From: Hermatobates lingyangjiaoensis
Taxonomy: Eukaryota > Arthropoda > Insecta > Hemiptera > Hermatobatidae
Direction of reading: 5' to 3'
Length of the DNA stretch: 64,000 bases
Assembly (NCBI GenBank): GCA_026182355.1
Contig: JAPFBL010001928.1
Location: forward strand, 5,403,001-5,467,000
The notes under the pieces are model-generated. The model was not told where the DNA came from. It did not search any database and worked only from the letters and a program-made list of their open reading frames with translations. Positions 46,736-55,607 of this stretch are shown piece by piece; the first letter of the stretch is position 1; each line of letters starts with the position of its first letter. The position numbers and the translations under genes are program-made.

Positions 46736-46980
46736 AGAAGTCACTGCGCTGACCAACGGACGCCATGTGATTGTTCATACATAGGCTCAACTTGGTTGAA
46801 GCCAAGTCAACATAAAAAGCATCACACCGAGTACAATACAAATGGTAATTGCAGTTACAGGAGGTGCAAGATGTATCAGAGGCAACAGGGTAGGAGTTGT
46901 TACTGAGAGGGGAAGTAAAGTAAGGACTGGAGTTAATTAGGGGACAGGTTTGGCAGTTACGACTTTCACATCGTATATAT
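46733..46980 (-). pseudogene. PLE family J, upstream part (knuckle and GIY-YIG start)
   Basis: Minus-strand frame: CESRNCQTCPLINSSPYF, NSYPVASDTSCTSCNC, YHLYCTRCDAFYVDLAST, KLSLCMNNHMASVGQRSDFW. It aligns without gaps to the CGRRGCLTCP...YRLECTKCDSFYVGQASTKLSLRMNNHRASVN part of family A. The YVGQ motif is YVDL here, so the catalytic Gly-containing loop is damaged. The frame runs directly into the nested insertion and resumes at 46054. 5'-truncated at about 46980. Confidence 0.85.
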
Positions 46981-48500
46981 ACATTAAGACATTTATAATG
47001 TAGTACAGTTATTTTATATTTATTGTCTGCATAATCAATAAAAAAAAGTATGTTGGCATAATAGTAATAAGGATAATTTGTGTACTATAACATTCTTATG
47101 AACAGTCATTATGAAACTAATATATGTTCATTTCATAATTTTCAAAACGTAATTATTAATATCAGTATTTAGGTAAGGTTAAATTTGATTTAGGTCAAAC
47201 TAGAAATGAATATGAAATATTATATAAGTAAAATATTGGTCATTTAAAAGATAAAAAAGAGTTATTGGTAACGTGAGGTAATAATTATATGCGAGTAGAA
47301 TTCAACATAACTTATAATTATATTATAAATAATTAAAGTAATAATAATATCATATAAGTATCATAATAATTACAATGTTTTAATTATTGCATAGTTAACT
47401 TTAAGTAACAATTATTTATTATTATGTACTTATAAATAACTGCATTAATAAAATAACAATGACAGTGCAACGATATATTATAAACTGAAGTTAACGTAAC
47501 AGGCATTAGGAAACAAAACACTTACCTACAGTCATCTATATTTGGAACAGCTGGTCATGATAGCGTCAACATAATAAGTAGAAGTGGAAAGTTTTGTGCT
47601 TACTATAATAAAGAAACACAAATTATTTGATATTAATTTTAAAAATAACATCTTGTATTCACATTAAAGCATACAAGTTGTCCTAATGCAAATGCAGTTT
47701 TTTCATATGATAGGTATTAACCTAAAATGCTTACATAATTAATAAAGTTCACTTCGTCCTCACTTTTAGACTAAATGCACAAGGAGTAACTACTTGTATC
47801 TTATCAACGATTTTTTTTTAAACCAATCTTTAAAATAAATGCATTATTTTGATTGTGGCAATATATATTAAATTTTGAGTTTAGAATTGCAAATTTTATT
47901 AAAATGAAGACCTGTAAATCAAAAGGAGAGAAGTACCAACTATTTTATTTTTTGAGCTAGTTTTTTGAATAGGATCGACTAGTACTAGATTACTACTAAT
48001 AATGCTACTCTCATGATATGGTACTACTACTAAGCACAAACAGTAAAACAATCAAAAGTATTTATGAAAAAATAAGTAACGATTTTGACTTTTTTTATAC
48101 AGAGTTTATCAACTTCGTAAAATAATTGTTGGTGCTTAGACCATTTTGATTTTCAAATCTTTAATTTGGGTTTAATAGATGTCGCATTAATCTTTCAGTT
48201 AGTAATTCAAACATATATATTTATTATTATAAATATCATTAATTTTTAGATATATTGTTATGCGTAGGTCCACTAATATAATGAAAAAAAAAAGTCCAGA
48301 AGTAACACGTAAATAAGAATTCAACATATATGCCACAGTAATGGGACTAAGATCTTCAGATAAAGAAATGGTATTCTTCAGAGTCATTCAGCGTAAGGCA
48401 CTGAAGAAGACATTTACTTGGTTTACAGATTTTAATGCCGTTTCTGAATTTTCTAATATAATTTTTTGTTGGTATTCAAAGAAAAGAAAGAAAAGTGAAA
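46981..48500. other. No gene recognised in 1.5 kb
   Basis: AT-rich, no repeats shared with the rest of the window that I noticed. Confidence 0.4.
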
Positions 48501-48525
48501 TGCTTCTCTGGTTGGAAATTCAAAA

Positions 48526-48550
48526 TGATGATGATGATGATGATGATGCG
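48526..48550. repeat. (GAT)n microsatellite
   Basis: ATGATGATGATGATGATGATG, about 8 units, between the candidate ciliary exon and AT-rich DNA. Confidence 0.9.
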
Positions 48551-48657
48551 GAGCTCATCTATGCAGGCAAGTCTCTGTTCTTCTGAAGATTTTCAGAGAA
48601 GCGCAAGTCTTGATGGTAAGTGTCAATCAGAGTCTTGATCTGTCTGAGGTCGTAACA

Positions 48658-49023
48658 TCATATAGATTGATTGCAACTCTGCACAGACCGGCTTCTCGAC
48701 AGAGAAATGATCTTTTTTAACAAAATCCCATTTGCCCGTTCAATATCTCTGAGGCGTTCATTTGAAAATGACATATTCTTGCGATTATTAAACAATGAAG
48801 AAGTTTTCTTTAACTTTCCTTTAAGTGGGATAAGTGTTGTTTTCAGACAACCAAGATTGACTATTTCTAGATGACAGTGTTGACCAGTTTTCTCTATTGA
48901 TGTTTCTTGGCAATGACTTTTGAGACAAACCTGACAAGGCTGGAACTCTTCCAACGTCACGGTGGTAAAATCACTGTCAGTGGTTGATCCAGAGTCAGGT
49001 CTTGCTGGTTCCGACCCCTCCAT
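48658..49023 (-). CDS. CFAP97/Hemingway-like protein, first exon or short ORF
   Basis: A 121-residue frame from ATG 49023. The N-terminus is acidic and Ser/Thr-rich (MEGSEPARPDSGSTTDSDF). There is a Cys pair, CQVCLKSHC, at about 30-38. A basic C-terminal part, RKNMSFSNERLRDIERANGI then LLKKIISLSRSRS, resembles the CFAP97 (Hemingway) domain pattern of a (K/R)xNxSFSNExxRxIxRxNxxLLxKI helix. That family acts in cilia and flagella, including sperm axonemes. Support: base composition is higher in GC than the surroundings, and an RFX X-box lies 18 nt upstream. The TGA stop at 48658 is followed in the same frame by 32 more open codons (DLRQIKTLIDTYHQDL), so either the stop is a real terminus, a splice junction precedes it, or the copy is a pseudogene. 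Homology is by eye. Confidence 0.5.
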   Translation of the reverse strand: MEGSEPARPDSGSTTDSDFTTVTLEEFQPCQVCLKSHCQETSIEKTGQHCHLEIVNLGCLKTTLIPLKGKLKKTSSLFNNRKNMSFSNERLRDIERANGILLKKIISLSRSRSVQSCNQSI

Positions 49024-49040
49024 GCTCCTTCCTGGTTACT

Positions 49041-49053
49041 GTTCCTCAGCAAC
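49041..49053 (-). promoter_or_regulatory. Candidate RFX X-box
   Basis: Minus strand GTTGCTGAGGAAC fits RYYNYY-N1-RRNRAC at every position, a binding site for RFX factors that drive ciliary genes. It sits 18 nt upstream of the ATG, so it would lie in or next to the 5' UTR. Short motifs occur by chance; its value comes from the ciliary-type protein beside it. Confidence 0.45.
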
Positions 49054-49149
49054 ACCCCCTCTCTCCGGTCAAAATCGATCACCAATACTCGTGACTTCCC
49101 TTCATTCGATCTGCTAATTTAAATTCCATCAATCTGCCAATTAAAAATT

Positions 49150-50735
49150 GATTGACCCATTAAGGCTGCTTTTATAGTGTTAACATCACGTAATTTCCCA
49201 TCCGACCTACAAACGAATTAAAAATCTCTTTACAATCAAATGGATTCTATCCCTTTAAACATTACATTAATCCTTGACATTAATGTTTATATAAATGTTT
49301 AATTATATTAATGTTTGTATATTTTTTCTTCTAAATATTACATTTTGTGAAATAATTAGTTTATTAAAAAATCGCAATACATTTTTTCACAATGAGTAAC
49401 ATTTTTACCAGTAATGTTTCTTTTCACAATAATTGCCGACCTATTTTGTAAATTGTATTCTGAATCAAAATAGTGAATATAAAAATAATATTTATACTGT
49501 AAAGTATATTAAAATAAATAAATTCGTTGTATACAATAAATCAATTAAAAATGGTTTGGGAACAATTTTAAAAAGTAAAAAAAAGTGGTATCTGCTATAA
49601 AAATTAGTAACGAAAGTTACTGTTGTATAAGAATGAATTTTTAAATATTACCTGATATTAGAGAAAGGAATGTATGCTTCTTTAGAAGAACCTGAGCTAC
49701 TTGTCATAATTTACCTGCTTCTATTAAATTTTATACACAATTTGTTATTTCATTTATCATATTTAATACATCAGTACTATATACCTAAAGAAAAATATAC
49801 TTGTCTAAATTGGCATTTATGCAAAAGATTTAGACGTACTAAGCAAATTGGAGTTTATTTATGTTATTAAACAATTTCTTAGATGATCAGGAGGAGTTAA
49901 TAACAGACAACTTCGAATTTAAGAATGGTGCTAATAAATAGATGAGATAATCCTAAAAATATAGATTATATTACAATATCATTCTAAAAGAATATTTTTT
50001 ATTAGTATTGGACGTACCGCAACTTAAGTTGTGAACACTAAAGGATGTCCTAATATGCAAAGATATGTGAAGGATCATTTTTAAGATGAACATACATCAT
50101 CATCTTGATGGCACTGTCTTTCTGATGATATATCATGCATCCCAAATTGTTGAAAGATAGAAAAAAAAGAAATGTCTACCTTAAACAATCCTCATAACTT
50201 TCTGAACGAGAAATATGATTAACCTAATACTATCAAAAGTTCGAAAATATTCTTGGAGGTTCTTAATACAAAAGATTATTGGAAAAGCCGTGTAATAGAT
50301 CCATTGGCATTGATCCATTGGTAAAGAAACTGTGAAAGATACCGTTAATAGTTATTTGTAACTTTTTTTAAATTAACAAATACACGTGTTGATAATTAAT
50401 TATGTTCATGTTTCTGTAATAAAATAGGTGGATATAATATAAAAATAAAATTATTAAGAGGATAATAGTAAAGGATAGAAGAAGAACAATACATTTTAAG
50501 GTAGTTCAATTTAGACTTCTGTTTTAGAAGAATATATTAGAAATTGAGATAGGAAACAAAAGTTACATCATTACTTTAACTCTCTGCCATGTTGAAATCA
50601 TTTATTAAATAAAGTACGTCAAATATATTGAAAAACTATTGAAATAGTTCTATTGAATAAGTAAAGTGGCTTATGAGGGATGGATGGTAAAGTCACTTGT
50701 CATAACCTCAATACCCTGGGTTATATCTTCTTTTT
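49150..50735. other. No gene recognised in 1.6 kb
   Basis: AT-rich. The 66-codon + frame at 49670-49870 is not supported. Confidence 0.4.
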
Positions 50736-50870
50736 GGTTCTTGAATTCTGTAAGTGTGCTTTTTATTCCTTTTTCTGTGTAGTGCTTTGTGTAATTTAAA
50801 GTTATATATAGATTATATTATATGTAATATTATAAATATTAAATATAAAGATATATATATATAAATATTG
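50736..50870 (+). mobile_element. PLE family I terminal fragment
   Basis: TTGAATTCTGTAAGTGTGC, TTTTTCTGTGTAGTGCTTTG and GTAATTTAAAGTTATATATA match the last ~100 nt of family I (33.60-33.68 kb). The core itself is missing, and the fragment runs into TATATA. Confidence 0.65.
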
Positions 50871-50900
50871 ATAAAAGTATCTATCGTGGAATAGAAACAA

Positions 50901-50980
50901 AACTATAGTTTATCGGGACTTGGTCAGTTCTTCAGTTTTCAAGAACCGAAGAACTGACGGAGTCCCGATAAACTATAGTT
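50901..50980. mobile_element. PLE family F palindrome, short
   Basis: 80-nt near-perfect palindrome built from AACTATAGTTTATCGGGACT, TTGGTCAGTTCTTC and the inverse; the cores are lost. Flanks are TATATA-rich on both sides. Confidence 0.8.
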
Positions 50981-50994
50981 ATATATATATAAAG

Positions 50995-51102
50995 ATTTCA
51001 CATAAACACGTGAAATAACAATCAATGATCAAACCATTTATTAGTCTTGTTTTCCCATTTCTTATTGTGGTTTGATCATTTATATATATATATATATATA
51101 TA
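50995..51102. mobile_element. PLE family B, collapsed palindrome
   Basis: The outer end TTTCACATAAACACGTGAAA plus TGATCAAACC is followed almost at once by the opposite end AGTCTTGTTTTCCCATTTC, TTGTGGTTTGATCA; both cores are deleted. Ends in (TA)n 51079-51102. Confidence 0.75.
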
Positions 51103-51259
51103 CCAAATAAATGAAACGATTCCATGAACTAAATAAACTATATCGACCCGAATAACACTGAGAAATGAAACAGAAACTCACTACTATATTTCGATGTCCT
51201 CGTCATCAGGAAGATAGAAACGAGTCGCTCCGCAGGCAGCCAACGACTCATCGTATATA

Positions 51260-51292
<33 letters not shown>
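51103..51292 (-). mobile_element. PLE family K solo terminal unit flanked by (TA)n
   Basis: Minus strand: core 51189-51209 (CTGATGA, CGAGGACATC, GAAA) then TATAGTAGTGAGTTTCTG and TTTCATTTCTCAGTGTTATTC. The upstream part contains GCTGCCTGCGGAGCGACTCG. Bounded by (TA)n at 51079-51102 and about 51266-51292. Confidence 0.75.
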
Positions 51293-51294
<2 letters not shown>

Positions 51295-51295
<1 letters not shown>

Positions 51296-51480
51296 GATCA
51301 AACCACAATAAGAAATGGGAAAACAAGACTAAGATCTTTCAACCGTAAGTTGGGTTTTTGACTCTGACGAAGACCGCTTGTTACGGTTGAAAGATCTTAG
51401 TCTTGTTTTCTCATTTCTTATTGTGGTTTGATCATTGATTGTTGTTTCACGTGTTTATGTGAAATCTTTTTATATATATA
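51295..51480. mobile_element. PLE family B palindrome, left core truncated
   Basis: Left arm starts TGATCAAACCACAATAAG and stops inside stem II (TTTCAACCGTAA). The right arm is complete with core 51364-51392 (CTGACGA, ACCG/CGGT hairpin, GAAA). The outer end TTTCACGTGTTTATGTGAAA leads to TATATATA. Confidence 0.85.
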
Positions 51481-51582
51481 TCACTTTTATTGGTCGGTGG
51501 ATCCATTCACATCTCCGCTCCTTGACCATTTACATTTGTCCGTTTTGGATCGTATTTCCAACGAAAAAGTATATATATATAT
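51481..51582 (+). mobile_element. PLE family A outer end fragment
   Basis: TTGTCCGTTTTGGATCGTATT then TCCAACGAAAAAGTATATATA is the inverse of the sequence just outside the family A repeat (42541-42580 and 46085-46120), ending in (TA)n. A ~60-nt unique lead (GGTCGGTGGATCCATTCAC) precedes it. Confidence 0.7.
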
Positions 51583-53900
51583 ATAAATTAATTTTATTTG
51601 TTTGAATTTTTAGTTTATTTTAATTTTCTAAAAAGCTTAATATATTGAAAGGAAATGCTAAATTCACTGTGAGTTGGTTCACTAAATTCTCTAGCTCATG
51701 CTATAGTCGTATACCCATGAGAACGGCTTTTAGTTTTTTGTTCGGAAGCTTTGCCAAGTATTGTTAGTTTAGAAACAAATGAAATGAATTGAAATGAACG
51801 GTGAAGTGATCAATGGAAATAATTCAATTCAGTAACAATCTGAAATATGCAGCTTTTTGAAGAATACCATATCTTTGTTCAAACTGAATCGATTTGAACA
51901 ACATGCAATTTAAATAACCCACAACTTTTTAAACCATATTGTATTTATATTAGTACTCTGAAAGTTACTACACTATCTGCTGCATCAAAAGTGACCTGTT
52001 ACAGAACATATTTTCTCTCACAAAAACTTAAAATATTAATACCATTATATATACCATATTTTAACAAATTATAGTTTCAATTGATTTTTCATTTATTTTC
52101 AGTAGGTGATATACAAAATAATAAATATGATAGAATAAAAATAATTATAATTATTGCAACTTTTTATGATATTTCCTATTGACTATAAAGGTTTATGCAA
52201 ACTCATTCTAACAGTCAAAAAATATATGAAATATGGTTGTAATTCCAATTATCATAGACCATTGAAAAAATACTTCAAAATTGTATTTGCTTTCATAATT
52301 ATAATTTCTAAATTTATTATATTAAAAATTAATTAAATTTACAGAATATGTTTTTCTTGTAACAAAACCATCATTTCTATTTGTTCTGTTGTTTTAGTTT
52401 TCAAATAAGTACAAAAAGTGTATTACTTTGATAAATAAATAATCGTAATGTACAATTTTATTAAAAAAAAATTAAAATATTTTTGTTACAGAATTTTGGT
52501 CCCTTACAATGAAAGTTGTTATTTAATATATATTAAATCAATATTTTTGTTTCTGTTACTTACGGTCAGTTTTTAATGTAAAAGAGTTAATAATATGCTA
52601 CTTTATGTACAATCCTTTCATCCCTTTAAAATACTAGAATTAAAAACGGAATCTATAATCTATATTCCTTTATGTCAAGTAATACTGAAAGAATAAAGTT
52701 AATATGGAATATTAAAGAAGCAAACGAAACCTAATGCCATTATATTAAAATATAATAAATGTGCATACCTTATTGTAATGTATTATGATGTTTACATTGT
52801 ATTTCTTAAACTTAAATATATTATATAAAAACTTTAAACATAATAAAACCAACACCTATAATTCTGATTAATTCAATTCCGTTAATGTCAATTTAAAATC
52901 TTGCATTTATTTTTAATGATGTCTTCGTAAATCAAGAACAGTTTGAAAGCAAATAATTAATTTCATGTTTTTATCAAACCCTTTGACTCGCACTTTCCAA
53001 AATGCTTCAGACAGCGGGAGAGTTTTGATATTTTGTCTTGAAATTTGAAAATCCTTTAACAAAAATTTTCCCTGAAATAAGATTACAAATTATGTTTTAT
53101 TAAAATTACTATTAAGTTATGAGAATATTTTAAATATAGTTAGAAACAAATTCATTGGTTTTTGTTTAATAAACTTTATTATATACTACATTAATATACT
53201 TTATTATATACCCATACATTACATGCTTTTTTGCCTGTTAAGAATTCTTTATTGTAATAAAACAAGTATTCCAAATTACATATAAATGAAAGGAAATTTT
53301 AAGATCAAATGTATAGCTAAATTATTACCTTCATAATATTACTGAAGTTATATATGCATTCTACATAAAATTTTTTTATAGTTGTTTTTAAAACTCACTT
53401 GTAAAAAAATTGTTTTCGTAAACGAACTTTACAGTTGTTGCTATACTTTATGCTTCTTGCTGTGACCTTTTTAACACAGTTTATCCTGTTACATTTTTGC
53501 TAACAGTTTGCTGAAGAGTCTGTACCGTTTGAATACAGCTTTGTTGATTAAAACATTGGAGTATAACAGTTGGAGGTATGTCTTGTTGCAGTAGAAGCCA
53601 GGTGGATAATACCTTGAATGCTCAATGACAGTATTGCTCTTATAATTCTAAGGGAAATCACAAGTGAGAAATAGCTCTTCTAATGACAACAAAGTTAAAA
53701 TATTGCAATGAGTTTAGTTGTTTCTTTTGATCTCTTAATCATTTAATTAGTTATCTTTACGGATGGTTTCTTATATATACATTGTTGAAAAGGAGAGCAG
53801 ATTCTTCATTAACGACTTTTTTAAGTAGCTGTTCTTTTTTCCCAATTACACTTCTATGTTGCAGAGGCAATAGCAGATTTCCCAGCGACATTTTCAGACA
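51583..53900. other. No gene recognised in 2.3 kb
   Basis: AT-rich, no supportable gene. 53.15-53.45 kb has a partly duplicated stretch at 55.09-55.28 kb (ATAAACTTTATTATATACT, CATCCTACATAAAATGTTTT-like, GTTTTTGTAAACGAACTG), suggesting a local duplication. Confidence 0.4.
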
Positions 53901-54110
53901 AAAAACATAGTCAAATAACTACTAAAATTGTATTCACTACTTTTTAAAGACAATTTTAAACACAAGCTTTCGACCTCGTTGGTCATCCTGAGGCAGAATA
54001 AAATATTAAGACAGATAAATAAGATAAAAACTCAAACTAAAAAAATAACAGGATACAAGAAATGCATACATAAGGGACAACAATAGAAAAGGTGATATAG
54101 AGGTAACAAT
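53901..54110 (-). mobile_element. PLE family C 3' terminus
   Basis: Minus strand 53968-53996: CTCAGGATGACC, AACGA loop, GGTC, GAAAGCTTGTG. The hairpin GACC/GGTC is perfect, but the first box is AGGATGA instead of CTGATGA. It lies downstream of the family C coding fragment in the sense direction, as expected for a PLE 3' terminus. Confidence 0.65.
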
Positions 54111-54268
54111 ACTAAGAGGTAATAGTAGGTGGCGATCCTAGCGTCCGAGAGGTTAACCAGCTGTCACTCATCCTTTGTTAATTTCATTCTATTGTCAAAG
54201 TTTCTGGGAGTCGGTATAACAAACATTTCACTGGATTGTAAGTTAATCTCCGGACATTTTTCCTTGAT

Positions 54269-54888
54269 TTAGATGGCTTCTAGGATTTGTAAATGAAGAG
54301 GGTTTCTATTAAAGTTTAAAATAGACGTTCCCTCTACAACCATCTTACGCGTGAGTGAAGTGTGGTGTTTTTTCTCCACGTGGGCCTTCGATGCTCCTGT
54401 AGCGAGGTGCATGGTGAGATGCCTTGAGAGTTTCATAGTGGTCATGCCAATGTATCGTGATGGTAGGGTTGCACAGTCCCCTTCTTTATAAATTGATATA
54501 CGACATGGCTCCTCTGAACTTCAGTTGACTCCTTTTTGTACTTATTTCTTATAAGCAAGTTGCTCGTTTTTTTATTGTTATAGTAAATCATAAGACGTAG
54601 CGTGTCCCTTTCGTTCGTCGTCTTCACATGACCCGCTATGACGTTTTGTAAAGCTTGTTCATCCTGCTTGTATTGCGTGGCCATGTACGAATGATAGTAT
54701 AGAGGTATCGTTTCACCCTTGACCTGTTCTACTTTCTCACCTAGGGAATACCACTTGTCCATGGCTTTAGCGATTTCTTTCTCCACATCTTTATTGGAGT
54801 AGCCATTATTGACCAGCATCTGGGTGGTTCTGTCAAGTTCTTTGTGTATGCTGCTCCAATCGCTGCAGTGCGTTATGCAGTGGTTCAA
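54269..54888 (-). pseudogene. PLE family C: reverse-transcriptase tail and GIY-YIG endonuclease
   Basis: First frame 54888-54442: RTTQMLVNNGYSNKDVEKEI, AMDKWYSLGE, IPLYYHSYMATQYKQDE, LRLMIYYNNKKTSNLLIRN, VQRSHVVYQFIKKG. This is the linker between reverse transcriptase and endonuclease typical of one PLE lineage (NNGYSN...IYYK...VVYxF). A frameshift near 54488 then leads into GDCATLPSRYIGMTTMKLSR, HLTMHLATGASKAHVEKKHH, SLTRKMVVEGTSIL and LHLQILEAI, stop at 54269: the GIY-YIG nuclease with its YIG-like motif intact. No reverse-transcriptase core; the 5' end is truncated at an inversion. Distinct from families A and J, closest in style to D. Confidence 0.88.
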
Positions 54889-54969
54889 TTTGTAAAGTCC
54901 CCTTCTTTACAAACAAATTGATAAACTCTTCTGAAGAGCCATAACGCACTGCAGCGATTGGAGCAGCAT
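54848..54969. repeat. Inverted duplication at the truncated 5' end of PLE C
   Basis: 30-nt arms 54848-54877 and 54940-54969 (GCTGCTCCAATCGCTGCAGT and its complement). The right arm repeats coding sequence of the PLE in the opposite orientation, and the 62-nt loop contains AAAGTCCCCTTCTTTACAAA, which resembles 54473-54493. Confidence 0.85.
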
Positions 54970-54972
54970 GTG

Positions 54973-55080
54973 AAAGATTTCACATAAACACGAGAAATAA
55001 CAATCAATGATCAAACCACAATATTAAATACGAAAACAAGACTAAGATCCCTCAATCGCAACAAGCAGTCTTCGTCATTC
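54973..55080 (-). mobile_element. PLE family B end, decayed
   Basis: GATTTCACATAAACACGAG, TGATCAAACCACAATA and a core with substitutions (55045-55076 region: CTCAATCGCAACAAGCAGTC). Left half of a split pair whose right half is at 55270-55345 (GTGATGAAGACCGCTTGTTG, GGTTGAGGGA). The ~190 nt between them includes the sequence duplicated from 53.15-53.45 kb. Confidence 0.65.
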
Positions 55081-55340
55081 ATTTTAATTGGTTCTGTTTT
55101 ATAAACTTTATTATATACTCTATTAATTTATCTTTTAATAAATAAAATCAGAATATACGCATCCTACATAAAATGTTTTATAGTATTTTTTATAGTTGTT
55201 TCTAAAACTCAGTTTGTTAAAAAAATTGTTTTTGTAAACGAACTGGGCAGTGGTTGCTATAATTTATGCTTCTTGCCGTGTTTTTGACTGTGATGAAGAC
55301 CGCTTGTTGCGGTTGAGGGATTTTTCTCTTGTTTTCCTAT

Positions 55341-55564
55341 TATATATATATATATATCAATGATCAAACCACAATAAGAAATGGGAAAACAAGACTAAGA
55401 TCTTTCAACCGTAACAAGCGGTCTTCGTCAGAGTCAAAAACCCAACAGTTAGGTTTTTGACTCTGACGAAGACCGCTCGTTACGGTTCAAAGATCTTAGT
55501 CTGGTTTTCCCATTTCTTATTGTGGTTTGATCATTGATTGTTATTTCACGTGTTTACGTGAAAT

Positions 55565-55606
<42 letters not shown>
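55341..55606. mobile_element. PLE family B palindrome between (TA)n tracts
   Basis: (TA)n 55341-55358, arms from 55361 to 55533, cores 55403-55431 (-; intact CTGACGA, hairpin, GAAA) and 55463-55491 (+; GAAA changed to CAAA), outer end TTTCACGTGTTTACGTGAAA, then (TA)n to 55606. Confidence 0.88.
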
Positions 55607-55607
<1 letters not shown>

